DNA from: an uncultured Glaciecola sp.
GTDB taxonomy: Bacteria > Pseudomonadota > Gammaproteobacteria > Enterobacterales > Alteromonadaceae
DNA length: 64,000 nucleotides
Direction of reading: 5' to 3'
Assembly: GCF_937770335.1 (NCBI RefSeq)
Contig: NZ_CALJHY010000009.1
Location: 1-64,000, forward strand
Position numbers and translations under genes: made by a program
Shown: piece after piece, positions 17,733-26,281 of the stretch
How the letters are laid out: every line of letters starts with the position of its first letter
How positions within the stretch are numbered: the first letter of the stretch is position 1
Notes under the pieces: generated by a model
Database searches by the model: none
The model's input: the letters and a program-made list of their open reading frames with translations, nothing else
What the model was told of the DNA's origin: nothing

Positions 17733-18500
17733 ATGAAATTAGTATCTTGGAACGTTAATGGCGTGCGAGCCGCAATAAAAAAAGATTTTTTTGAGTCTTT
17801 GGCGTCGCTTGATTGTGACGTTCTGTGTTTACAGGAAACTAAAGCGCAAGATGAGCAAGTGATTGAGGCCTTGAGCGATTTAAAGGGCTACTATGTTTTT
17901 ACCAACTCAGCGGTAAAGAAAGGGTATTCCGGTACCAGCATCATAACGCGAGTCAAACCCATTGATGTAACAAGTGACATCGGTATCGAGGAACATGATC
18001 AAGAAGGCCGGGTTTTGTGTGCAGAATTTGCCGATTTTTTCTTAGTGACTGTATACACACCCAATTCAGGCAACGATTTAAAACGCTTGCCCTATCGAAC
18101 ACAATGGGATGCTGATTTTCTGCGTTATGTAAAACAACTCGATGTTATGAAGCCAGTAGTCGTTTGTGGCGATTTAAACGTGGCCCATCATGATATTGAC
18201 ATCGCTCGCCCCAAACCTAATTACAATAAGAGCGCAGGTTACACCCAAAAAGAGATAGACGGTATAGACAATCTGGTTGCGGCTGGTTATGTAGACACTT
18301 TCCGACACGTAAACCCTGAAACAGTAAAGTACAGTTGGTGGAGTTATCGAGCAGGCGCTAGGGAACGCAATGTAGGTTGGAGACTTGATTACTTTTTCGT
18401 CTCCCAGAAACTAAAAGGACAGATTATCGATGCTGAAATACATAACGATATTCATGGCTCGGATCACTGCCCTGTTAGTCTTAAGTTGTCGACTACTTAA
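17733..18500 (+). CDS. xthA: Exodeoxyribonuclease III / AP endonuclease
   Basis: A 255-residue Mg2+-dependent nuclease of the ExoIII/ExoA family, acting in base excision repair on abasic sites and 3' blocked ends. All catalytic blocks are present: [10 protein letters not shown] at the start, [30 protein letters not shown] and GSDHCPVSL at the end. The ATG at 17733 is chosen because GGAGA lies six bases upstream; an in-frame codon at 17721 is less likely. It is a single-gene unit, followed by a convergent esterase gene. Confidence 0.96.
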   Translation: MKLVSWNVNGVRAAIKKDFFESLASLDCDVLCLQETKAQDEQVIEALSDLKGYYVFTNSAVKKGYSGTSIITRVKPIDVTSDIGIEEHDQEGRVLCAEFADFFLVTVYTPNSGNDLKRLPYRTQWDADFLRYVKQLDVMKPVVVCGDLNVAHHDIDIARPKPNYNKSAGYTQKEIDGIDNLVAAGYVDTFRHVNPETVKYSWWSYRAGARERNVGWRLDYFFVSQKLKGQIIDAEIHNDIHGSDHCPVSLKLSTT

Positions 18501-18563
18501 GTATTAACAAAGTTGGGCTTGATGCATCAATAACAAATTAATGCACATTAACCGCCCTGCGTT

Positions 18564-19436
18564 TTAGTCCAGCGTTTTGAAAAAAATATCTATATCCTCG
18601 GTTACGTTCACTTTGTCAGCAAACCAAGGATGTAGTTTGAGTAATATTTTGGTATGGGTAATATCATCATTATATAGCACAGACTTATACTTAACGTTTC
18701 CTTGGGCCAATGCTGTAACCATGGTCTCTTGATTAAATCTGCCTACCGTTGTATCTCCGTTTCCATGCAGTAATATCATGGGTGGCTCACCTCCTGTCAT
18801 ATGATTGGCGACTTTCATAATCTCAAAGTTTTCTTCTCCAAAAATAGCCACATACTCCTGCGCCTTTGGCGTAAAATTGTATGGTCCAGCTATACCGGCA
18901 ACGCCCTTAATAAATAGCATATCTTCGCCTGCTTGGTGCAAATAGCGTTTATCAATTGCGGCCATTGCGGCAATATAGGCACCTGCCGAGTGGCCGACTA
19001 AAAAGACTTTATCAGCACTCCCTTGATACTTCTCTATGTTATTTTTCACCCAAACTATGGCCTTAGCGCCATCTTCAACAAACTGCGGAAACTTACCTTT
19101 TGGATAAAGTACGTAATTTGGGATAGCAACTGTATAGCCTTTTCTGACGAAGCTGTCCGCGACAAATTCAAAATATTTTTTATCACCCCAAGACCAACCT
19201 CCGCCAAAAAAGAATACGATGACGGGGGTATTTTCGTCGGCATCTTGTGCTCGATAAATATCAAGCTTTTGCCAAGATTCACTGCCGTAAGGAATATCAC
19301 GGGTAATATTGTATGAGTTAGTTAGCGAAACACCTGCATTTAACACGCGTAATCCTGCTGCTGCAGTATCAGTGAACCAGGCGATAATGACTATAATTGA
19401 CACTGGGATAAGAATGAAGAGCATTAATTTTTTCAA
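18564..19436 (-). CDS. Exported alpha/beta hydrolase (carboxylesterase/lipase-like)
   Basis: A 290-residue protein with an N-terminal hydrophobic segment (about 3-20) acting as signal or anchor. The hydrolase core has a glycine-rich oxyanion region FFFGGGWSWGD (the HGGGW position with Phe instead of His), nucleophile Ser in VGHSAGAYIAAM, an aspartate in LLHGNGDTTVGRF, and a histidine in DDITHTKILL. The layout fits the BD-FAE/carboxylesterase group that hydrolyses short acyl esters outside the cytoplasm. It is not in an operon. The substrate is unknown. Confidence 0.88.
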   Translation of the reverse strand: MKKLMLFILIPVSIIVIIAWFTDTAAAGLRVLNAGVSLTNSYNITRDIPYGSESWQKLDIYRAQDADENTPVIVFFFGGGWSWGDKKYFEFVADSFVRKGYTVAIPNYVLYPKGKFPQFVEDGAKAIVWVKNNIEKYQGSADKVFLVGHSAGAYIAAMAAIDKRYLHQAGEDMLFIKGVAGIAGPYNFTPKAQEYVAIFGEENFEIMKVANHMTGGEPPMILLHGNGDTTVGRFNQETMVTALAQGNVKYKSVLYNDDITHTKILLKLHPWFADKVNVTEDIDIFFKTLD

Positions 19437-19535
19437 ATTTAATATAAGCTAGAAATATGACATAGCGTGTGTATATATCTTATAGCGCTAAAGATCAAAT
19501 TAACCTGAAATATTTAGGGTTCTGAGCAACAGACA

Positions 19536-19561
19536 CAAAAAAGCCCCGATAAATCGAGGCT
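19536..19561 (-). terminator. Terminator downstream of amtB
   Basis: On the minus strand a 9-bp stem (AGCCTCGAT/ATCGGGGCT, one G-U pair) with a 2-nt centre is followed by TTTTTT. It lies 140 bp after the amtB stop and ends the glnK-amtB transcript. Confidence 0.8.
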
Positions 19562-19700
19562 AGATGTCAATCCTGACATTACTTGGTGACGTGTATTTAT
19601 AGTTATTTTTACGCCAACCTTTGCTTCCTTGCATCTTCCTTGAATTTCCCTGATAGAGCTAGCTGTCCCTTGCTAGCTCTTTAAGCTCTATTGAATCAGC

Positions 19701-20948
19701 TTATTGACGGCTTGTAGTGAAGTCTGGGTAAGCTTCTAATCCACACTCACTCATATCTACGCCTTCAAACTCGTCTTCCTCTGTAACTCTTACACCCATA
19801 ACCGCTTTTATTGCCAGCCATACGATGAGACTTGTACCGAATACCCAGATAAAGATAGTCGCAGCGCCTAATATTTGGCCACCGAACTTAGCAGCAGGGT
19901 TAGTTAACGGAACGACTAGTAAACCGAATAGACCAACAACACCGTGAACTGAAATAGCGCCTACAGGATCATCTATTTTAAGCTTATCTAGTGCAAGGAT
20001 ACTAGCGACAACAATCAAACCACCACAAGCGCCAATAACTGTCGCGATTAAGGGTGTTGGAGTTGAAGGTTCAGCCGTGATGGCGACTAAACCTGCCAAT
20101 GCGCCATTTAATGCCATCGTTAGGTCAGCTTTGCCGAATAAGATTCTGGCAAGTAATAATGCAGCGACTAAACCACCAGCAGCAGCCATATTAGTATTCA
20201 TGAATACAATCGCAACACTGTTGGCACTTTCAACGCTTGCAGTAGCTAATACCGAACCACCGTTAAATCCAAACCAACCCATCCATAAAATGAATGTACC
20301 TAGTGCTGCCATTGGTAAGTTAGCTCCCGGAATAGCATTTACTTTACCGTCTGGACCGTATTTACCTTTACGAGCGCCAAGTACTAAAACACCAGCTAAT
20401 GCAGCCGCAGCACCTGCCATATGAACGATGCCTGAACCTGCGAAGTCTGAGAAACCGTAATCCGCTAACGTGTACAAACCAAATACTGCTTCGCCACCCC
20501 AAGTCCAACTACCTTCCATCGGATAAATAAACGCGGTGAGAAAAACAGCAAAGATTAAGAATGACCACAACTTCATGCGCTCAGCAACCGCGCCAGATAC
20601 AATTGACATTGCCGTTGCAACAAATACTACTTGGAAGAAAAAGTCAGCTGAAGGTGCGTATGTTGCTGCATCCTCTGCTACTCCGGTTGCACCGTCAGCA
20701 GTAATTCCATCTAAGAAAAGCACGAAGTCGCCACCGCCATACATAATGCTATAACCACAAACCATGTACATAATACAGGCAATTGAATATAACGCGACGT
20801 TCTTGGTTAAAATTTCAGTTGTGTTTTTTGCGCGGACAAGACCCGCTTCCAACATTGTAAAACCTGCCGCCATCCACATTACCAATGCGCCACAGATTAA
20901 AAAGTAAAAGGTATCTAGTGCATACCCAAGTTCGAATGTGATTTCCAT
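19701..20948 (-). CDS. amtB: Ammonium transporter
   Basis: A 415-residue inner-membrane channel with eleven expected helices carrying the Amt signatures: GAALVMWMAAGFTMLEAGLVR near the start, the pore region SGIVHMAGAAAALAG and the late SVHGVVGLFGLL with the second pore histidine. It conducts ammonium/ammonia into the cell under nitrogen limitation. It follows glnK by 30 bp; GlnK normally blocks AmtB when nitrogen is plentiful. An N-terminal signal peptide as in E. coli AmtB is not evident. Regulation would come from the sigma-54/NtrC signals upstream of glnK. Confidence 0.96.
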   Translation of the reverse strand: MEITFELGYALDTFYFLICGALVMWMAAGFTMLEAGLVRAKNTTEILTKNVALYSIACIMYMVCGYSIMYGGGDFVLFLDGITADGATGVAEDAATYAPSADFFFQVVFVATAMSIVSGAVAERMKLWSFLIFAVFLTAFIYPMEGSWTWGGEAVFGLYTLADYGFSDFAGSGIVHMAGAAAALAGVLVLGARKGKYGPDGKVNAIPGANLPMAALGTFILWMGWFGFNGGSVLATASVESANSVAIVFMNTNMAAAGGLVAALLLARILFGKADLTMALNGALAGLVAITAEPSTPTPLIATVIGACGGLIVVASILALDKLKIDDPVGAISVHGVVGLFGLLVVPLTNPAAKFGGQILGAATIFIWVFGTSLIVWLAIKAVMGVRVTEEDEFEGVDMSECGLEAYPDFTTSRQ

Positions 20949-20978
20949 TTTTGTTCTCCGTTTATCTAACTGCGCGAC

Positions 20979-21335
<357 letters not shown>

Positions 21336-21368
21336 TCAAAAAGAAGTGGTAAAGTTACGTTGGTTTAT

Positions 21369-21383
21369 TCAAGACCAATGCCA
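21369..21383 (-). promoter_or_regulatory. Candidate sigma-54 (-24/-12) promoter of glnK-amtB
   Basis: On the minus strand TGGCATTGGTCTTGA has the -24 GG and the -12 G at the right 10-nt spacing (consensus TGGCAC-N5-TTGCA; the last C is A here). It lies about 50 bp before the glnK start and about 80 bp from the NtrC palindrome, the normal geometry. Confidence 0.65.
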
Positions 21384-21447
21384 ATAGTTAATTACCTTTA
21401 AAATCATATAGATAGTATTTTTTTAAGTAAACGCAGCCGGATAAAAA

Positions 21448-21462
21448 GCACCATAATGGTGC
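21448..21462. promoter_or_regulatory. NtrC-binding palindrome upstream of glnK
   Basis: GCACCATAATGGTGC is a perfect 15-bp palindrome around one central base and matches the NtrC consensus TGCACCA-N3-TGGTGCA except for the first base. It sits at roughly -95 relative to the predicted sigma-54 start. Confidence 0.8.
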
Positions 21463-21575
21463 AAGTAAAGATATTCGCCCCATAATTACGCAACCAAACG
21501 AGAAAGCTAGTTACGTGAGTAATGAATTACTTTAGAGCATCTGATGACGGAGGATATGTTTTGAGTTTGCGTTAA

Positions 21576-21612
21576 TTTTATGATGTGAGATATATTATTT
21601 CACATCATAAAA
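21576..21612. repeat. Perfect 13-bp inverted repeat between glnK promoter and mrcB end
   Basis: The arms TTTTATGATGTGA and TCACATCATAAAA are exact complements around an 11-nt AT spacer. It lies 38 bp after the mrcB stop (minus strand). The arms end in T on the 5' side and A on the 3' side, so transcripts from either strand end the hairpin in A-rich sequence unless read as an A/U-extended stem. It may act as mrcB terminator or RNA-stabilising hairpin. Confidence 0.7.
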
Positions 21613-21649
21613 GTGAAGATACAATTGGTATCATGGTTATAGAGAAAAC

Positions 21650-23983
21650 TTAATTTCCAAACAATTTCTCCCAAAGTGTTTTTGACTTCTTTTTGGGTTG
21701 TGTTTTAATTATAGATTGCCCATCACACCCCTTGGCTCTTGCAGGCAGAGCACTAAGAATTGCTGGCACACTTAAAATATCGCCGCAACCTGGAGTTGAT
21801 AATTCACCGGTATGTGCATTGAAGTGCGCTATGCCTAATCCTTCAGGGAAGCGTCGCGATAAGTTTTTAGGTGACTGTTTCTCCTGAAAGGAAATAAATA
21901 CCTGCATTGCACCGCTTGCGCCCGACAAATTAATGGGCGAATTATCGTCCGAACCCATCCATACAGAGGTAACCAAATTTCTGTCAAAACCGGCAAACCA
22001 ACTATCTCTATAATCATTGGTTGTGCCCGTTTTACCCGCCATATTAACATTCGGAAAAGCTTTTCTTACTGCACTAGCAGTGCCCTCAAGCGTGACTTTG
22101 TGCAACGCATAATTAATTAGATAGGTTGCCGATTCATCGGCTCGAATTTCACTTGTTACGTCGCGTAAATAAAGTACTTCATTTTCATTTGATGTTACAG
22201 CCGTTAAGCTGTGCAGTTCATTCAAAACACCATTATTTGCGATGGTTTGATACATTTGATTTACCTGCAGTACAGACAAATCGATGGCACCTAATGTGAG
22301 CGCAGGCACTTGTGTTATGTCTTTAATAACGCCAAGTCGGTTTATAGTATAAGCCACTTCGTCTAGGCCGACCGCCATGCCTAACTTAACAGTTGGCACG
22401 TTATACGATTTAATCAAAGCTTCAATTAACGGTACTTTGCCACGGAATTCTTTATCAGCATTTAAGGGCTCCCAGTACTTACCGCCAGTGCTTCGCATTT
22501 TTACTGGAGTGTCTTCAAGCATGGTGGCTAAATTGTAATGCTCTGGGTTTTCTAGGGCTGATAAATAAACAGCAGGTTTGACTAATGAGCCAATCGGTCG
22601 GTAAGCATTTAATGCACGATTAAATCCACTGAATGCCGTTTCTCTGCCACCCACGATTGCTCTAATCTCACCGCTTTTGACATCAGACACAACCATTGCG
22701 CCTTCTAGCGTCGGTTGATTACGCTTTTGGGATATATTGTTTACTTGCTCTTTCAACGCAGATTCTGCCCGGCGCTGCGCATTTATATCTAGGGTCGTGT
22801 AAACTTTAACGCCCGATAATTGCTCTGAACGACGACTAATTACACTATTGAGTTCATCGCGCACTTTGTCCATAAATGCTGGATGCTGACCACTCGCCAA
22901 ACTTTTACTATTGGCGGTATTCAAAGGCATTTTAACAAAGGTGGTGTAATCGCTAGTATCGATTTCATTGGCTTCAAATAATAAACGCAATACAACATTA
23001 CGACGTTCCAATGCTCGATCAGGGTATTTACTGGGTGAATAATATGAAGGACCTTTAACCAAACCAATTAGCGTAGCGATTTCAGGAACATTAAGTTCAG
23101 CCAATGGCTTGTCAAAGTAAAAATGACTGGCTAAACCAAAACCATGCACGGCAACCGCCCCATTTTGACCGAGAAAGACCTCATTTATATACGCATTAAT
23201 GATTTCATCTTTGTGATATCTGGCATCAATAACTACCGCCATAACCGCTTCTTTAGCTTTTCGAGTGTATGAACGTTCACGCGTGAGAAAAAAGTTTTTA
23301 GCTAACTGTTGGGTCAATGTGCTCCCGCCTTGCACGGTTCTACCTGCAATAATATTCGCAAACAAAGCGCGAATAATAGATGTTGGTGCAATACCGTGAT
23401 GCTGGTAAAAATCTCTATCTTCAACAATCACTAATGCTTTTTGTAATAACTTAGGAATATCATCACTTCCAACTAGCATTCGATCTTCTTCAAGCCCATT
23501 CACTAAACGAGACACTAACCAAGGTTCTAATCGCGTTAATGCAACGGATTTTGCCGTCGGGTTAGCCCCTGTGCCTATCAAATTTTCAATTTTAGTAATG
23601 CGTGCCCCCTGCCAGGTGATACGTATATCTCGTTCCGGTTCAAAGCCATTAGGAAAATGAAAAGCGCGACGTTGAATACGTAATTGATTTAAGTAAATCT
23701 GATACTCGCCCACCGATTGAGCCCTTGGCACTTGGCGGTAACCCAACAGACTCAATTCATCTTTAACCTCATCAATGGTAATTTCTTGTTTCACCTGCAA
23801 CGTCAGCGGACGCGCAAATATTTGCACTGGTACTTGCCACTTATTGCCTTCAAACCTTTGTTTTACCTGCGCATCTACGTAGATAACATAGGATCCAGAA
23901 GCTGTCAGTGCGACAATGGAAAGTTTCCAAAAATGACGTTTTAACCATCGAAATGGTGCTAGAGGTATTTCTTTTATCTTCAA
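21650..23983 (-). CDS. mrcB: Penicillin-binding protein 1B (bifunctional glycosyltransferase/transpeptidase)
   Basis: A class A PBP that polymerises and cross-links peptidoglycan. Order: short cytoplasmic tail and one membrane helix (about 18-38), UB2H-like domain (about 60-145), GT51 glycosyltransferase with catalytic E188 in VEDRDFYQHHG and the motif GRTVQGGSTLTQQLAKNFFL, then transpeptidase with S466 in RPIGSLVKPAVY, the KSYNVPT (SxN) motif and KTGTTNDYRDSW. All catalytic motifs are intact. At 777 residues it is shorter than E. coli PBP1b (844), mainly through a shorter cytoplasmic tail. A LpoB-type activator gene is not nearby. Confidence 0.96.
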   Translation of the reverse strand: MKIKEIPLAPFRWLKRHFWKLSIVALTASGSYVIYVDAQVKQRFEGNKWQVPVQIFARPLTLQVKQEITIDEVKDELSLLGYRQVPRAQSVGEYQIYLNQLRIQRRAFHFPNGFEPERDIRITWQGARITKIENLIGTGANPTAKSVALTRLEPWLVSRLVNGLEEDRMLVGSDDIPKLLQKALVIVEDRDFYQHHGIAPTSIIRALFANIIAGRTVQGGSTLTQQLAKNFFLTRERSYTRKAKEAVMAVVIDARYHKDEIINAYINEVFLGQNGAVAVHGFGLASHFYFDKPLAELNVPEIATLIGLVKGPSYYSPSKYPDRALERRNVVLRLLFEANEIDTSDYTTFVKMPLNTANSKSLASGQHPAFMDKVRDELNSVISRRSEQLSGVKVYTTLDINAQRRAESALKEQVNNISQKRNQPTLEGAMVVSDVKSGEIRAIVGGRETAFSGFNRALNAYRPIGSLVKPAVYLSALENPEHYNLATMLEDTPVKMRSTGGKYWEPLNADKEFRGKVPLIEALIKSYNVPTVKLGMAVGLDEVAYTINRLGVIKDITQVPALTLGAIDLSVLQVNQMYQTIANNGVLNELHSLTAVTSNENEVLYLRDVTSEIRADESATYLINYALHKVTLEGTASAVRKAFPNVNMAGKTGTTNDYRDSWFAGFDRNLVTSVWMGSDDNSPINLSGASGAMQVFISFQEKQSPKNLSRRFPEGLGIAHFNAHTGELSTPGCGDILSVPAILSALPARAKGCDGQSIIKTQPKKKSKTLWEKLFGN

Positions 23984-24161
23984 AGCGTTGTTGTTCTCTT
24001 GATGTTGTTATTCTATTTATACGGCAGTGCATTCTTCATAACCAACTTAATTTGAATCCAGATGGGTATAAAACAGATGATGCTACACAAACAAATCTTA
24101 AATACCCATTGGTATTTGTGCGATATATTTGTTTGTATAACGGTATATTGGAGGAAACGTT

Positions 24162-24335
24162 ATGAAAGTCAAAATTGAATTGGAATTAAGCCCATCCGAG
24201 GCTCGTGAAATGTTCGGTTTACCTGATTTTAGTGAGTTACATTTGACGATAACAAAGGATCTCGCAGAACAATGTGTGCAAGATCCTCAAAAAATGATGG
24301 ATGGTTTTTTGAAAGGTCAGAGTAAACCTTCGTAA
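24162..24335 (+). CDS. 57-residue conserved small protein (DUF6489-like)
   Basis: The reading frame begins at ATG 24162 behind a near-perfect ribosome site (TGGAGGAAACGTT) and ends TAA at 24333-24335. The sequence starts MKVKIELELSPSEAREMFGL, then has PDFSELHLTITKDLAEQCV and an amphipathic C-terminus with Met/Phe/Lys. The pattern (beta strand, then SPxEAREMFGLPD) resembles the short MK-beta-TPEEARxFLGLPDV proteins grouped as DUF6489, whose role is unknown (from memory, unverified). It is divergent from mrcB and ends just before a strong terminator, so it is its own transcript. Confidence 0.75.
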   Translation: MKVKIELELSPSEAREMFGLPDFSELHLTITKDLAEQCVQDPQKMMDGFLKGQSKPS

Positions 24336-24445
24336 TCAAGAATAAGATTATTCATAAAGGCGGATTTATTTCAATAAATAAGGAAATTCACCTTAAGAAG
24401 CATCAAGCGTATTTCTAGAATTCATTGATAAATACTCCTAAATTA

Positions 24446-24463
24446 TTACTACATATGTAGTAA
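24446..24463. promoter_or_regulatory. Perfect 18-bp palindrome, possible operator
   Basis: TTACTACATATGTAGTAA is fully self-complementary with no spacer. It lies between the small protein gene and mltB, before a terminator hairpin. Perfect spacer-less palindromes of this size are usual operator shapes for dimeric regulators, but no regulator gene adjoins it. Confidence 0.4.
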
Positions 24464-24486
24464 ATTAATGACGTTAGTCAAAACCT

Positions 24487-24511
24487 AAAAGTGCTAACTC
24501 TAGCACTTTTT
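24487..24511. terminator. Strong bidirectional-looking terminator
   Basis: A perfect 10-bp stem (AAAAGTGCTA/TAGCACTTTT) with a 4-nt loop ACTC, followed by another T on the plus strand. It ends the transcript of the 57-residue protein gene and insulates mltB. Confidence 0.85.
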
Positions 24512-24618
24512 GTGTATTTTATGGTCAGTATAAGTAATAATGTAAAGGTTCGCATTCAACACTAGTTGGATGCAGCCAAAGTAAATCATATTTTTAGCAT
24601 TAGGGAATAATCATTATT

Positions 24619-25881
24619 ATGTTTCGACCGTTTTCTCGACTTAATAGGTCATCAAAAATGCGAACTTTCCGCCTATTTAGTTGTTTATCTGCGCTTTCAA
24701 TCGTAATTTCATTTTCAACATTGTCGTATGCACAAACAATAGTTGAAGCATCCGCTGAAAAGGACCTAAGTTTTGCTGAATGCAAAGTGTCGCTGGCAGA
24801 AATTGCATTGCAGCGAGGCGTTTCAAAAGCTCGTATCGCATCTGAAATCCCACATTTAACGCAAGTTCCTAAGGTGCTGGAGTATGATCGCAATCAACCA
24901 GAATTTGTGCAAACATTTCCAAGTTATTATAGTGCTCGAGTCAATCAGTGGCGCATTGAAAAAGGTCGTGAAGCGTTAACTGGTAATAAAGAGTTTTTAG
25001 CTGGCCTAACTAAAAAATATGGTATCCCAGGGCACTACTTATTAGCATTTTGGGGGCTTGAAACCAACTTTGGTAATTATAAAGGCAAAATGTCGACACT
25101 TGATTCACTTGCGACGTTGGCCTGTGATCCTCGGCGCAGTGAATATTTTACGAGCGAATTAATGCTAGCACTGAAACTCATGGATCGAGAGTCGCTTACC
25201 AAAGACCAAATGATTGGCTCATGGGCCGGTGCTATGGGACATACACAGTTTATGCCTACAGCTTATACTAAATACGCAATTGACGGCGATGGTGACGGCA
25301 AAATTGATTTATGGAACAGCGAAAAAGATGCACTGGCATCAGCAGCTAACTTTTTGAACAAACTAGGCTGGAAACCTGGCCTGAGATGGGGCCGTGAGGT
25401 AGCGATTCCTGTTGGTTTTAACTACGCCAGCATTAGCAATGAGAGAAAACCGATTAGCTATTGGTCTAATTTAAATATTACTAAAGCCAACGGTAAAACG
25501 GTAGGAAAATCTGACATTCCATCGAAGCTAATTGTACCCGCTGGCCATGAAGGACCAGCATTTTTAGCCTATCACAACTTCAACGTCATTTTACGTTGGA
25601 ATAACTCTGAGTTTTATGGCATTGCCGTGGGCCAACTCGCTAATCGTATTTTAGGTAACGATGAGTTGAGCAAAGCCTTACCTGACCTACCCAAATACAG
25701 TATTAGCCAAATGGCTCAAATGCAACGTAAGTTGAATAGTATGAGTATCAACGTTGGTGGTGCGGACGGGATTATTGGCCCCGCAACTAGAGCCGGCATT
25801 CGTGAATTTCAAAGTCGTAATGACATGATTGCCGATGGATTTCCGTCAACAGCGACGTATAATGCAATACTCAATTTTTAG
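24619..25881 (+). CDS. mltB: Lytic murein transglycosylase (MltB family) with peptidoglycan-binding domain
   Basis: A GH103-type transglycosylase that cuts the glycan strand of peptidoglycan, leaving 1,6-anhydroMurNAc. Signal peptide (hydrophobic stretch ending LSYA-Q), catalytic domain about 50-345 with the glutamate in FWGLETNFGNYKGKMSTLDSLATL, the substrate stretch SWAGAMGHTQFMPTAY and the calcium-like DGDGDGKIDLWN loop, then a C-terminal PG_binding_1 domain (about 365-418, IIGPATRAGIREFQ). No lipobox is seen, so it is probably soluble periplasmic. ATG 24658 would give a shorter signal peptide and is an alternative start. Confidence 0.93.
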   Translation: MFRPFSRLNRSSKMRTFRLFSCLSALSIVISFSTLSYAQTIVEASAEKDLSFAECKVSLAEIALQRGVSKARIASEIPHLTQVPKVLEYDRNQPEFVQTFPSYYSARVNQWRIEKGREALTGNKEFLAGLTKKYGIPGHYLLAFWGLETNFGNYKGKMSTLDSLATLACDPRRSEYFTSELMLALKLMDRESLTKDQMIGSWAGAMGHTQFMPTAYTKYAIDGDGDGKIDLWNSEKDALASAANFLNKLGWKPGLRWGREVAIPVGFNYASISNERKPISYWSNLNITKANGKTVGKSDIPSKLIVPAGHEGPAFLAYHNFNVILRWNNSEFYGIAVGQLANRILGNDELSKALPDLPKYSISQMAQMQRKLNSMSINVGGADGIIGPATRAGIREFQSRNDMIADGFPSTATYNAILNF

Positions 25882-26104
25882 GTTCTGAACAACGACCGTT
25901 TACTTGGTAAAAATTAGCCACACTGTTTGCTATATCGTCATGTTTGACCAATCGCGCAACCGGGATCGTCTTGGTGAGTTAGCTAAAAACTCTGGAGGTA
26001 CTGCACGCACCATATCTGTATCGACGTAACCAGGAGCAATTGCATTCACAGTGATACCTTTAGATGCACCTTCCAATGCTAGTGACTAATGCGACTTTGG
26101 TCAT
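25871..26104 (-). pseudogene. Fragmentary PhaB/FabG-like short-chain dehydrogenase
   Basis: The minus strand has an intact ribosome site (AGGGAGTAAAT) and ATG at 26104, then MTKVALVT, the first residues of an acetoacetyl-CoA reductase-like SDR. The Rossmann core and the active-site region are missing: eight codons in, the sequence jumps, with a frame change, to SDR C-terminal sequence (LALEGASKGITVNAIAPGYV, then DTDMVRAVPPEFL). A second frame change near 25980 leads to TKTIPVARLVKHDDIANSVA and a shortened tail ending VNGRCSEPKN, which overlaps the end of mltB. It encodes no complete enzyme. Confidence 0.85.
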
Positions 26105-26281
26105 ATTTACTCCCTATTGAGTGACTTTAATGGTTAAGTAAAAAAACAGCACAAAATAAAATCTGCTGCTTATTTCAACTTAGCAAAATGTAGACCGAAA
26201 AATACCTTACCAATTAAAAAGCACTCACTGTATACTTTGAATTCGCACGCTAACTTCGTCTGCCCAAAAGGAAAACTAGCT

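Noticed and set aside
21576-21612. CRP (cAMP receptor) site with TGTGA and TCACA arms
   Set aside because: The arms are 11 bp apart, whereas CRP needs 6 bp, and the pairing extends to 13 bp, which fits a hairpin better.
25882-26281. A functional SDR gene near purU
   Set aside because: The frame is broken twice and the Rossmann core is missing, so it is called a pseudogene.
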